In this document: positions 19,435 through 28,307 of the stretch, one piece after another
Position numbering within the stretch: the first letter of the stretch is position 1
Layout of the letters: each line of letters starts with the position of its first letter
Assembly (NCBI GenBank): GCA_046351395.1
Contig: JAXLYP010000001.1
Span: 558,001 to 622,000, forward strand
Length of the DNA: 64,000 nt
Direction: 5' to 3'
DNA from: CAYYKK01 sp046351395
GTDB taxonomy: Bacteria > Myxococcota_A > Polyangia > Polyangiales > Polyangiaceae
Made by a program: the position numbers and the translations under genes
Notes under the pieces: model-generated
Told to the model about the DNA's origin: nothing
Seen by the model: only the letters and a program-made list of their open reading frames with translations
Database searches by the model: none

Positions 19435-20046
19435 TTACTCCTTGTCGAGCCACTTCGCCATCGACTCCGGCGTCGGCGGCGTGTCGTGTGCGGTGCGGAG
19501 CTCCGCGAGGTACGTGTCCGCGCGGCGCGCGGCGACGAAGTCGAGCGCGAACATCGCGGCGGCTTGCACCATGAGCCCACAACCGATCGCGAACAGTCGG
19601 CGCTCTTTCACGGGATCCTTGTCGCGCTCTCGCCTCTTCGGCACGCGCGCCGGCTCCCCTCGCTTCCACATCGCGAGGCCCGCCCCCACCACGAACAGCG
19701 CGCCCTCGACGATCTCGGCGACGAGGAACATACGCGCGACCTTCGTCACGCGCGCGAGCTCGTCGTCGAGCGGCGTTCCGTAGATCATCTTCGCCATGAG
19801 GTCGTGCACGCGGCTGTCCGTCCACAGCACGAGGTAGGCGCCCACGCCGGCCTGGACGAGCCCGACGATGGCGAGCGGGAAGCCCATCGCTCGGAGCGGC
19901 GATCTCGACTGGACGAGCTTCCAGCCGCCGAAGATCGCCGCGACCCCGATCGCGAACCAGAACCAACCCTGGAGCTTCTCGCCATGGAAGTAGACGACCA
20001 GCGGGTTCGCGAGGAGCAGCACGTGCCGGTGCATGAGCGGCCGCAT
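19435..20046 (-). CDS. Integral membrane protein, function unknown
   Basis: From ATG 20046 the protein has 203 residues (ATG 20034 is also possible). Four or five hydrophobic helices are visible: VLLLANPLVVYF, WFWFAIGVAAIFGGWKLV, FPLAIVGLVQAGVGAYLVLW, MFLVAEIVEGALFVVGAGLAMW and LFAIGCGLMVQAAAMFALDFVAA. They are separated by charged loops, one strongly basic (KRGEPARVPKRRERDKDP). The C-terminal tail is soluble. No family was recognised. It diverges from the catalase-like gene with about 125 bases between the starts. Confidence 0.75.
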   Translation of the reverse strand: MRPLMHRHVLLLANPLVVYFHGEKLQGWFWFAIGVAAIFGGWKLVQSRSPLRAMGFPLAIVGLVQAGVGAYLVLWTDSRVHDLMAKMIYGTPLDDELARVTKVARMFLVAEIVEGALFVVGAGLAMWKRGEPARVPKRRERDKDPVKERRLFAIGCGLMVQAAAMFALDFVAARRADTYLAELRTAHDTPPTPESMAKWLDKE

Positions 20047-20170
20047 GATGTCACGCCGATCGGCGCGGCGCGGAGTTCCGTGCGAACTCTCCCGCCGGCG
20101 ATCGCGGCGACCGAGTCGCGCGCGGGGTCCGCCACTTGCGCCCTCGTCAGCGACTGAATACGCCGTCGCG

Positions 20171-21223
20171 ATGCCGCCGAGCACGAGCTGGAAAGAGGTC
20201 GTCACCGAGGGAGAGGACACGCGCTTCGGGGGCTATGCCGAGGAGCTCGGCGCGATGCAGAAGCAGCTCGGGGAGGGCGCGGGCGGCGTGTCGCGCGCGC
20301 TCCACGCGAAGGGGAACGCGGGCCTGCTCGCGCGATTCGAAGTCCTCGCCGACACCCCGGAGGAGGCGCGCGTCGGTCTGTTCGCCGAGCCCCGCGCGTA
20401 CGACGCCTTGGTCCGGTTTTCCAACGGCGCGGCCAGGCGCCAGAACGACAAGGAGCCGGACGTCCGTGGCCTCGGCGTGAAGGTGATCGGCGTCGGCGGC
20501 AGGAAGCTCATCCCCGGGATGGAGGACGAGCGCACGCAAGACTTCCTCGCGATCCGCTCCCCCGCGACGCCCGTGCGCAACGCGGACGAGTTCATGAAGC
20601 TCGTGCGCGCCGCGCGGCGCCCCGCGACCGCGCCGTTCAGCCTGCTGTTCTCGGTCGGTCCGCTCCGCCTCCCCGGTCTGCTCGGCGCCGTCGTGAAGAG
20701 CATCAACGCACCCGTGAAGCCGCTCGCGGAGACCGCGTACTACAGCGCCGCGCCGATCACGTTCGGCCCGTACGCCGTGCACTTCGCGTTTCTCCCGAAG
20801 AGCGGCCCGGCGCCCGCGGAGGGGCCCGCCGACCATCCCGTCGTTCGCGGCCTGGGCGTCGACTCTCTTGGAGACGCGCTCGCCGCGGACGTCGCGCGGC
20901 GCGATCTGGTCTGGGACTTCTGCGTGCAGTTCTTCACCGACGAGAAGAACACCCCCATCGAGGACAACTCCGTGGAATGGCTGGCCGCGAGCGCCCCGTT
21001 CGTCCGGATTGGCCGCCTCACCATCCCGACGCAGGACGTGAAGAGCGCGCGCGGCAAGAAGGTCGGTGAATGGATCGAGACGCTCTCGTTCGACCCCTGG
21101 CACGCGCGCACGGATCTCCGACCCATCGGCAGCATCATGCGCGCGCGGAACCACGCGTACCGCGTGAGCACGCAGAACCGAAAGGCCGCCAAGGAGCCCG
21201 CGGAGGTCCCCTCGTTCGATTGA
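20171..21223 (+). CDS. Catalase-fold haem protein
   Basis: The 350-residue protein belongs to the minimal catalase-like family. It has the distal-side SRALHAKGNAG motif (His within HxKG), the VRFSNG and DVRGLGVKVIG strands that form the haem pocket, DFLAIRSP, and the C-terminal DLRPIGSIMRARNHAYRVS segment that aligns with the proximal Tyr region. It lacks the large wrapping and C-terminal domains of classical catalases. Members may act as peroxidases or on lipid hydroperoxides rather than as true catalases. No signal peptide is seen. ATG 20171 was chosen since upstream codons are Arg-rich and unlike the family. Confidence 0.85.
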   Translation: MPPSTSWKEVVTEGEDTRFGGYAEELGAMQKQLGEGAGGVSRALHAKGNAGLLARFEVLADTPEEARVGLFAEPRAYDALVRFSNGAARRQNDKEPDVRGLGVKVIGVGGRKLIPGMEDERTQDFLAIRSPATPVRNADEFMKLVRAARRPATAPFSLLFSVGPLRLPGLLGAVVKSINAPVKPLAETAYYSAAPITFGPYAVHFAFLPKSGPAPAEGPADHPVVRGLGVDSLGDALAADVARRDLVWDFCVQFFTDEKNTPIEDNSVEWLAASAPFVRIGRLTIPTQDVKSARGKKVGEWIETLSFDPWHARTDLRPIGSIMRARNHAYRVSTQNRKAAKEPAEVPSFD

Positions 21224-21249
21224 CGTTCAGGGCTTCGGTCGAATGCCGT

Positions 21250-21708
21250 TCAGGGCTTCGGGAACCCGAACGCGCGGACGAAGTCGGCGCCGCTCTCGTG
21301 GCAGGCCCGGCAGACACCCGGCGAGCCCGAGTAGACGGGCTCGTCGTCCTCGTCGTACTCCGCCCAGAACCACTCGGCGCCGCGCTTCTCGAGGATCGAC
21401 GTGAGGACGTGCGTGCCCTCGTCGTCGTAACCGTCCTTCACGATGATCGACCCGTCCGGCCACGCCGCGATCGCCTGCTGACTGGTGAGCGCGTCTGCGA
21501 CGATGGGGTTCACGAAGATCTCGACCGCGTCCCCGTGCGGCGCGTCGCTCGGCTTGCGGGAGTCGAACCCGGGAGCGCGCGCCCACATCGTGTAGCCATC
21601 CGCCTTCACTTGCGCGAGCAGCGCGCTCGCCTCCTCGGGCTCCGCGTTCGAACGGCATCCCGCGCCGCCGCCGAGCAAGAGCGCCACGGGCACGAGGAAA
21701 CGAGCCAT
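21250..21708 (-). CDS. Cytochrome P460-like lipoprotein with a CxxCH haem site
   Basis: From ATG 21708 the protein has 152 residues: a lipoprotein signal (MARFLVPVALLLGGGAGC), then a compact beta domain (AVEIFVNPIVADALTS; WPDGSIIVKDGYDDEG; EWFWAEYDEDDEPVYSG) and the haem-c site CRACH near the C-terminus, followed by DFVRAFGFPKP. The arrangement of strands and a terminal CxxCH resembles cytochrome P460/c'-beta proteins, which bind small molecules such as hydroxylamine or NO. ATG 21726 is an alternative start. It converges on the catalase-fold gene 26 bases away. Confidence 0.78.
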   Translation of the reverse strand: MARFLVPVALLLGGGAGCRSNAEPEEASALLAQVKADGYTMWARAPGFDSRKPSDAPHGDAVEIFVNPIVADALTSQQAIAAWPDGSIIVKDGYDDEGTHVLTSILEKRGAEWFWAEYDEDDEPVYSGSPGVCRACHESGADFVRAFGFPKP

Positions 21709-21968
21709 CTTCGAGGGGCAGGGCATGAGTCTCGACCCTTCATATCCCATCGCGGAGGCGGGGGCCGCGAAACCCTGTCCGGAGGACGCGCGAGCTTCGT
21801 GGGCCGTGCGTCCGCGCACCTCCCACGCGCGGAGCCGCGGCTTCCGCGCGCAGAGAAGCGGCGGAGCGAGCTCGAGCCGCGCGTGACGCGGCCAGCGCGG
21901 GGCGTTTCGCGCAGCGGCACTCGACCTGCTACCGTCCGGCGTCCTTCGAGCACCCTCGAGTTCGCCGC

Positions 21969-22612
21969 ATGCCCGACTGTCTGCTCCTCTCTCCGACCGC
22001 CCAACCGAACCAATTCGTCGATCCGGAGGGGCGACGGTACACCCCGCCCTCGGACTGGGCCTGTCTTCCGCCCGGGGACGCCGGGCTCACGCGGCGCGTG
22101 AAGGCGGCGGGGCCGAGTTGGGCGGTCGTGGAGAAGAAGGGCCGGAAGACGTTCTCGAAGGGGCTCTGGGCGCCCCTCGCGAACATCGCCGCCGCGCGAG
22201 CGGAGCTCGACGCGGAGCGCGCGACGGTCGGCTACGCGAAGAAGCGTGCGGCCGCGACGGCGCGGCGAGAGCGCGATCAGAGCGAGTACGTAGCGAGCTT
22301 CGAGGACGAGGGTGGCCGCGTTCACTTCCGCTTCGCGCCCGTGGGCGGACCTCGAGGCGCGCCGTCGCGCGTCGGGTGACCGCGCGACGTCGGGAGCGGC
22401 ACCGTCGCGCACCGCGCGCATCCCGATCGACGAACGCGCCGAAGCGTTCGTCATCGCCTGGATGCGCCGACGACCGCGTACGATCGAATGTCTGTCCCCG
22501 CGTGAAGGGTGCGCGGCGCGCGATCCGGCGGTCGCGCGGAATCTCGCAACGCCCTCCTCGACCACCGACGCGATGCGGTGCACACCGCGCATCCTGTCCA
22601 CCGCTGTGCAGC
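21969..22612 (+). pseudogene. DUF2293-like gene broken by several frame changes
   Basis: The first frame (21969 to about 22295) encodes SPTAQPNQFVDPEGRRY...GLTRRVKAAGPSWAVVEKKGRKTFSKGLWAP...EYVASFEDE, which I associate from memory with the DUF2293 family. After about 22300 the family-like sequence continues in another frame (RTARIPIDERAEAFVIAWMRRR, to about 22470). It then moves to a third frame (CPRVKGARRAIRR) and back to the first (AESRNALLDHRRDA, to about 22572). At least three single-base indels would restore one open frame. The intact first frame alone gives a 136-residue product ending at 22379. Either the gene is dead or this stretch carries sequencing errors. Confidence 0.6.
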
Positions 22613-22689
22613 ACGCGGCCCCTCGCCGGCCCCGCGCCCGACGCTCATTGACCTACGCATGCCCGCGTCGCGCTCCGCGCGCGTGCGTT

Positions 22690-23457
22690 CTACGGTTCGA
22701 CGTGAACCGTCTTGGGCATCATCTGCGCGGGGCGAACGCCCGTGAGCTGCTTGCATGTCCGCGTCAGATGCGCGGAGTCGGCGAACCCAGCGCGATGGGC
22801 GGCCTGCGTGAGCGTGAAAGATCCGAAGAGCGCCTCGCTGATCGCGCGACGGAGCTTGAACCACGCGCGCCACGTCCGCGGGGGCGCGCCGAGCGTCGCG
22901 GTCGCGAGGTGCGTGAGTCGGCTGACAGACAGTTCCACCTTCGCTGCCGCCTCGGCGACGGTCGCGCCCTCGAGCTCGAGGGCGTCGAGCGCGCGGAGGA
23001 GTCGAGGATCCACGTGGCGCTCGGGTGACGCGCGCACGTCGACGAGGAGCGCGCGTAGATCGTCGCGGCTCGGGACGAATCCGCGCCAACGCTCCGCCAG
23101 ACGCTCCACGTCCTCGAACGCGTGCCGCCGGGGATCGAGGTAGGCGACGCACGCGTAGGCGTCTTCGAGCTTCACGCGATGCCGCACGTTCGCCGGGATG
23201 GCGATCGCGTCCGACGAGGCGACGTCGCGCCGGTGCATCCGGATCGTAGCGCGGGAGGACGGTGTGGACGGGTGGGCGGCGATCGAAGATGCGCACTCCC
23301 TCGGTGGGCGCGCCGCTGAGGGCTGCGTGCGGGCTGAGCTGAGCACTGGCTCGGCCTTCGAGCCTCCGCTGGGCACGGAAATCCAGACGGATGGGCACCA
23401 TGGGCGTGGGTCCGGGCGAGAAGACGCAGGCGCGAGCATAGGAGCGCTCGATCGCAC
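22690..23457 (-). CDS. AraC-family transcription regulator (N-terminus uncertain)
   Basis: The C-terminal 100 residues form a double helix-turn-helix of AraC type: VAEAAAKVELSVSRLTHLAT, PPRTWRAWFKLRRAISEALFG, LTQAAHRAGFADSAHLTRTCKQLTGVRPAQMM. Before it is a short cupin-like effector segment (SSDAIAIPANVRHRVKLEDAYACVAYLDP). The first 70 residues of the open frame are Pro/Ser/Ala-rich and do not look like an AraC effector domain. The true start may be ATG 23238, or the 5' part may be frameshifted as in its neighbours. It probably binds DNA near its own promoter or the convergent or divergent genes; the target is unknown. Confidence 0.65.
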   Translation of the reverse strand: MRSSAPMLAPASSRPDPRPWCPSVWISVPSGGSKAEPVLSSARTQPSAARPPRECASSIAAHPSTPSSRATIRMHRRDVASSDAIAIPANVRHRVKLEDAYACVAYLDPRRHAFEDVERLAERWRGFVPSRDDLRALLVDVRASPERHVDPRLLRALDALELEGATVAEAAAKVELSVSRLTHLATATLGAPPRTWRAWFKLRRAISEALFGSFTLTQAAHRAGFADSAHLTRTCKQLTGVRPAQMMPKTVHVEP

Positions 23458-23582
23458 GGGGGGAAAAATGACCGCAACCCGCCCCCCGCAGCAGATCCGT
23501 TCAAGGCGTTGCGCGCGCCTGACCCCAGATCACCCGTCGAGCGGGCGCCAGCGTGACCCCCCGCGCACCGAGGAGCGAGACG

Positions 23583-24056
23583 GTGTCTGACCCGCAACGT
23601 GGAAAGTCGGGCTTCGGAATTGTCTTCACCGTCGTCGGCGTCATCTACGCCGCGATGGGCGGCGCGTCCATGGTCGTTCGCGGAGTCGGCGCCCTCCGTC
23701 CGTTCGGCGTCCCCGAGGACGTGATCGCGTCGCCGGTGATGGAGGACTTCTTCTTGTTCTTCTACGAGCTGATGATGGTGGTTGGCGCGCTCATGGTGCT
23801 CTTCGGGCAAGTGACCGTCGGGCGAGCGCGGCAAATCGCCGTCTCCGGCGTGTTCACCGTCCTCGCGGTGCTCGCTGCATTGCGCGACCTCTCCACGTCC
23901 GACAGCCGCTTCGGCAATCGACTCTACCGCGGAGAGAACACGCTCGTGTTCGTCGCGATCAGCGTCACTCTCGCGCTCGTATTCGGGACGCTCGTCGTCC
24001 TCGGGCTCCGCGGCCGTTCGAGCGCGACCGCACCGAAGTCGCCGACACCCGCGTGA
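23583..24056 (+). CDS. Small integral membrane protein, function unknown
   Basis: The 157-residue protein starts at GTG 23583, placed six bases after a GAGGAG ribosome site; an in-frame GTG at 23553 lacks one. Four hydrophobic helices are visible (GIVFTVVGVIYAAMGGASMVV; FFLFFYELMMVVGALMVLFG; IAVSGVFTVLAVLAAL; TLVFVAISVTLALVFGTLVVLGL). The topology suggests both ends in the cytosol. No family is recognised. It diverges from the AraC-type gene. Confidence 0.7.
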   Translation: MSDPQRGKSGFGIVFTVVGVIYAAMGGASMVVRGVGALRPFGVPEDVIASPVMEDFFLFFYELMMVVGALMVLFGQVTVGRARQIAVSGVFTVLAVLAALRDLSTSDSRFGNRLYRGENTLVFVAISVTLALVFGTLVVLGLRGRSSATAPKSPTPA

Positions 24057-24390
24057 AGGGGTGCGGTGAGGCGCGACGGATCGTCGTCGTCTCGAGGCTC
24101 GCTCGTCGCCATGCGCACACGGGCTCGCTCGACGCGCGCCGCGATTGTCTGCGAGTCTCGTCGTCGGGGCGTTTGGAGGGCATCGTCGACGTTGGACGGA
24201 TTGCACCCCTCGTTCCCGAGATGGCGTGCGAGCGTGTCTCGATGGCGCATCGACCGACACCGCCAATACGGCCCATTCCGATGCGGTAGGAAGCCCGTGT
24301 CGTGTCTGCGTCGTCGACAGCGCGCGACACCGACGAGCGAGTGCGTAGCCACGAACGATCTGGCACCCTGCTACGACCGTAAAGACGATC
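24057..24390. other. Gene-free stretch between a membrane protein and a broken kinase gene
   Basis: No convincing coding frame, RNA gene or terminator is visible here. It presumably holds the promoter of the kinase gene that starts at GTG 24391, but I could not see a clear -10/-35 or ribosome-binding sequence. Confidence 0.4.
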
Positions 24391-27300
24391 GTGAACCCCG
24401 GGCACTTGGTCGCAGATCGCTTCGAGGTCGAGCGCCACGCCGCTTCCGGCGGCATGGGCGACGTCTATCGGGCGCGCGACCTCCTGACCGGCGAATTCGT
24501 CGCGTTGAAGGTCGCTTCGCTCAAGGAGGGCGAAGCGCGGTTCGCGGCGGAGTGCGCGCTGATGGCCAAGCTCTCCCACGCCTCGATCCCACGGTTCGTC
24601 GCCGCGGGCACGTCCGCGGACGGGCGCCGCTACCTCGCGCTCGAGTGGCTCGACGGCGAGGATCTCGAGCATCGGCTCGAGCGCGAGCGGTTCGCGGTCG
24701 ACGACGTCGTCACCCTCGGCAAGCAGGTGGCGGGTGCGCTCGGCGCCGCACACGACGCCGGCGTCGTGCATCGCGACATCAAGCCGCCGAACCTCTTCCT
24801 GAGGCGCGGCGACGCGATCGACGTCGTGGTGCTCGATTTCGGCGTCGCGTACGAGACGAGGAGCCTCAAGCGACTCACGGCGGCGGGTTCTGCCGTCGGC
24901 ACGCCGAACTACATGTCGCCCGAGCAGGCGCGTTGCCAGAGCGACATCGACCCGCGCGCGGACGTGTTCGCCCTCGGCGCGGTGCTCTTCGAGTGTGCCT
25001 CGGGTCAGACGCCCTTTCCGGGCGATCGTCTCGCGGCCGTCCTCATGAAGATCTTGATGGACGATCCGCCGCGCCTCGATCGCGTCCGCCCCGACGTTCC
25101 GGAGCCGCTCGCGAGCTTGGTCGCCCGCATGCTTTCGAAGAACCGGGAGGAGCGACCCGCGAACGGCGGCGCTGTTCTCCGCGAGCTCGCGCGCATCCGC
25201 GCGACGACTGGGCCACCGGTCTCCACCCGGCTGTGGGGTTCGACCGAGCTCTCGCCGATGAGCATCGTGATGTGCGCGTTGCCCGGGCACCAGGATGACG
25301 TCGACACGACGTCGGACACGGTCGCGCCCGCAGACATTGGCGACGCCGAGACCGACGCGCTGCGAGACATCGCAGCTCGGCACGCCGGCCGACTCGAGCT
25401 CCTCCCCGACGGCACGCGCGCCTTGCTGTTCCAGGTGCGGAGCGGCGACAGCCCCTCCGACGCGCGCTTGCCCGCCAATGCAGCGGCGATGGCGAAGTCG
25501 GCCGTGCGCGCAGCGCTCGAGATTCGCGCGCTGGCGCCCGCGACCCACATCGTCGTCGCCACCGGTCGCGGCGAGAAGTCGGCGCGGGTCGGTCAGGAGG
25601 ACGCGTTCGCGCGCGCCGCCGAGATGATCGCGCTCTCGATCCATGAGGCTCCCCCCGTGGGGGCCGCGATCAAGGCGGACGAGGCGACCGTCGACCTGGT
25701 CGCGCGGTGGACGACCGCGGAGCGCGAGGGCGGGTCGTTCGTGCTGCGAGCCTCCACCGATCCTCGCAGCAAGTCGGGATCGACCTCGGCGGAGCGCGCT
25801 GCCCTGGACGGGCCGCGACGCCGAAGCCTCCGCCAGGCGTGTGACGCCTACGAGCGCTCTCCGCGGCGGCCCGCGCGCCCTCCTCGTCTTCGGTGACCTC
25901 GGCTCCGGCAAATCCCGGTTCGTCGCCGAGCTCGCCGCCGTCCTCGCCGCGCGCGCGTCGGGACCGCTGGTGTGGAGCGCCGCCGCGGACACGTTCTTCG
26001 GCGCTGCGCCGTTCGCTCAAGTGGGCGCGCTCATCCGCTCTGCCGCGGGCGTCCGCCCGGACGACACGCCCGACATGGCTCGGTCCCGCTTGGAATCGAC
26101 GACGGGCGACCTGAGATCGCCGTCTTCCTCGGGGAAGCGTCGCGGCATCCGGTACGACGAGGGCGCGCACCCCGCGCTCCACGACGCGCGAGCGAGCGCG
26201 GAGGCGCTGTTCGACCACGTCGCCCTCGCGTTCACGGACTGGATCGTGAAGACGGCGCGGGAGCGGCCGCTCGTCATCGTCCTCGACGACGCGGCGAGCG
26301 CCGATCCGACGAGCTCCGCGCTCCTCGGACTCCGCGCTCCGCTGGTCCTCGGGTCTGCCGCTCTTCGCCGTTGCGACCGCCTATCCCGAGCAGCGCTCCG
26401 AGCTCGACGTCCTCGGTGGCGGTGGAGCGACCGAGTTGCATCTCGAACCGCTGCCGGCGAGCGACGTGCGCGCGCTCGCCGCGTCCGCGCTCGGGGAGGA
26501 CGCGACGAACGAGCGCCTCGAACGAATCGTCGCCGCCGCTTCGGGCAACCCGCTCCTCGTGGAGGAGCTCACGCCTGGCCTGGAGCGCGCGAGGCGGGCG
26601 TCTCGGCGACCGCGCTCGCGCTCGCCGAAGCGAGGCTCGCCGCGCTGCCGGATCTCGCGCGCCGCGTGGTGCGGGCGGCGAGCGTCGTCGGCGCGCCTCT
26701 TCGGCCCGCCTCGCTCGCGGTGCTGCTGCCGGAGGTCGCGCAGGCCGACATGGAGCGAGTCGTCGAGGCTCTCGCGCGAGCGAGGGTGCTGTGCAAGGCG
26801 GGTGACGGTCATCGGTTCGAGGAACCGGCTCCTGCGCCAGGCCGCGTACGCGTCCTTCACGATCGAGGATCGCAGAGCGGCCCACAGGCAGATCGCAGAG
26901 AGCCTCGCCGCGGCCGAGGCGGACGCTCCGGCGGCGCTCGTCGCGGAGCACTTCCAGCGCGCGGGGGACGATGCGCTCGCGCGCGCGATCGAGCTCGGCG
27001 AGCGAAGCCTCGACGCGAGGCTCGCGCCCTCCGTCGCCGTGATGGCGCGGCTCGTGGTCGCCGAGGCGTACCGGTGGCGTGGAGATTTCGCGCGGGCGCG
27101 CGCCCACGCCGTCGTCGCGAGGGATCTGTGCCCGCGAGGCTCGATCGCGTGGCTCCGGGCGACGGAGGAGGTCATCTCCGCGACGCGACGCACCTCGGAG
27201 GTGGCGCTGGTTCTTCAGATCGCCCACGAGCTCACGACCATCGCGGCCGCGCCCGCGGCCGTCGCGAGCTGGGCGCGCGCTGTCGCTGCGGCGGCGCGGC

Positions 27301-28199
27301 GGCTGTTTCAGACGGGACATGCGAGCGTTGCGAACGACCTTCTCTCCAGGCTCCTCCAGCTCGCGTCGGTGAGCGGCGACCTCGACGATCGGGCCCGCGC
27401 GGAGATCGCGCGGCTCGGCGCTTCGCGCGCTCGGCATCACGGGGACGTCGCGGGCGATCTTCGCGGGTACGGCGAAGCGCTCCGAGCGCTGGAACGCGCC
27501 GGCGATCTCCGGGGCGCCGCGAACGCACGGGTGAGCTACGCGTTCGCGTTGGTGGAAGTGGGCGACTACCGCGCCGCCGAGACGCTCTTGCGCCAAGCGC
27601 TCCTCGAAGCGGAGAGGCTCGGGATCGCGTCGGTCGCGACCCGCGCGCGACAGAACCTCGCGCTCACCGCCGCCGCGCGCGGTGATCTGCGTGAGGCGCG
27701 CGCGCTCGCGGCCGCCGTCATCGACGAGGCGATGGCCGGAGGGGACGTGCGCTTCGAAGGATGGACGCGCGTGTACCTCGCGTCGTTCGACCTTCGGGAG
27801 GGCGACACCGCCGCCGCGATCGACGGCGCGCGCCGCGCGGCCGCCATCCTCGCCGACACGCCCGGCGCCGCCGGCGCGCTCGCCATCCTGGCGCGCGCGC
27901 TCATCCGTGTCGGACGACCCGAAGAGGCGATTGGCCCGGCCCTCGAAGCCATTCGATCCGTCGACGCGTTCGGCGGCCTCGAAGAGTTCGAACTCGACGT
28001 GCGCGTCGCGCACGTGGAGGCCGAGTTCGCGATGGGGCATCGCGCGCGCGCCGAAGCGGCCCTCGCGACGGCGGTGTCGCGCGTCCACGCGCTCGCGCGC
28101 GCGCTCCCGGATCGTGAACGCCGAACGTTCCTCGACGCGGTCCCCGCCTGTCGCCGACTGTTGGATCTCGGAAGGGTGCTCGGTCGCGGAGCGGGTTGA
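24391..28199 (+). pseudogene. Multidomain Ser/Thr kinase - cyclase-like - AAA ATPase - TPR gene split over frames
   Basis: The first frame (24391 to about 25800) holds a full kinase domain (ASGGMGDVYRARD, HRDIKPPNLF, DFGVAY, YMSPEQ) and a degenerate class III cyclase-like domain (LPDGTRALLFQV...THIVVATGRGEKSARVG). Sequence then continues as a PknK/MalT-type ATPase: Walker A GDLGSGKSRF and Walker B VIVLDDA in frame 2 (about 25800-26330), LHLEPLPASDVRAL in frame 3 (to about 26580), frame 2 again (to about 26815) and finally frame 3 with long TPR-like helices to 28199. Joined, this is about 1,260 residues, a known myxobacterial kinase-ATPase architecture. Four frame changes mean it is either inactive or mis-sequenced. 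If only the first frame is translated, a 501-residue kinase results. Confidence 0.75.
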
Positions 28200-28218
28200 G
28201 GAGAACGACTCCTCAACC
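28194..28218. terminator. Perfect 10-bp hairpin at the end of the kinase-ATPase gene
   Basis: GGTTGAGGAG (28194-28203) and CTCCTCAACC (28209-28218) pair perfectly around a 5-base AACGA loop. The hairpin spans the stop codon and lies between two convergent genes, as expected of a bidirectional transcription terminator. No T-run follows. Confidence 0.6.
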
Positions 28219-28307
28219 ATTGAGTGCAGAGCGTCTGACCCACCGCCACCATGCCTGGCAGGCGATCCGGCCTACTGGGCTCTCGAGGTGCGGCGCCGAC
28301 CGGTCGC

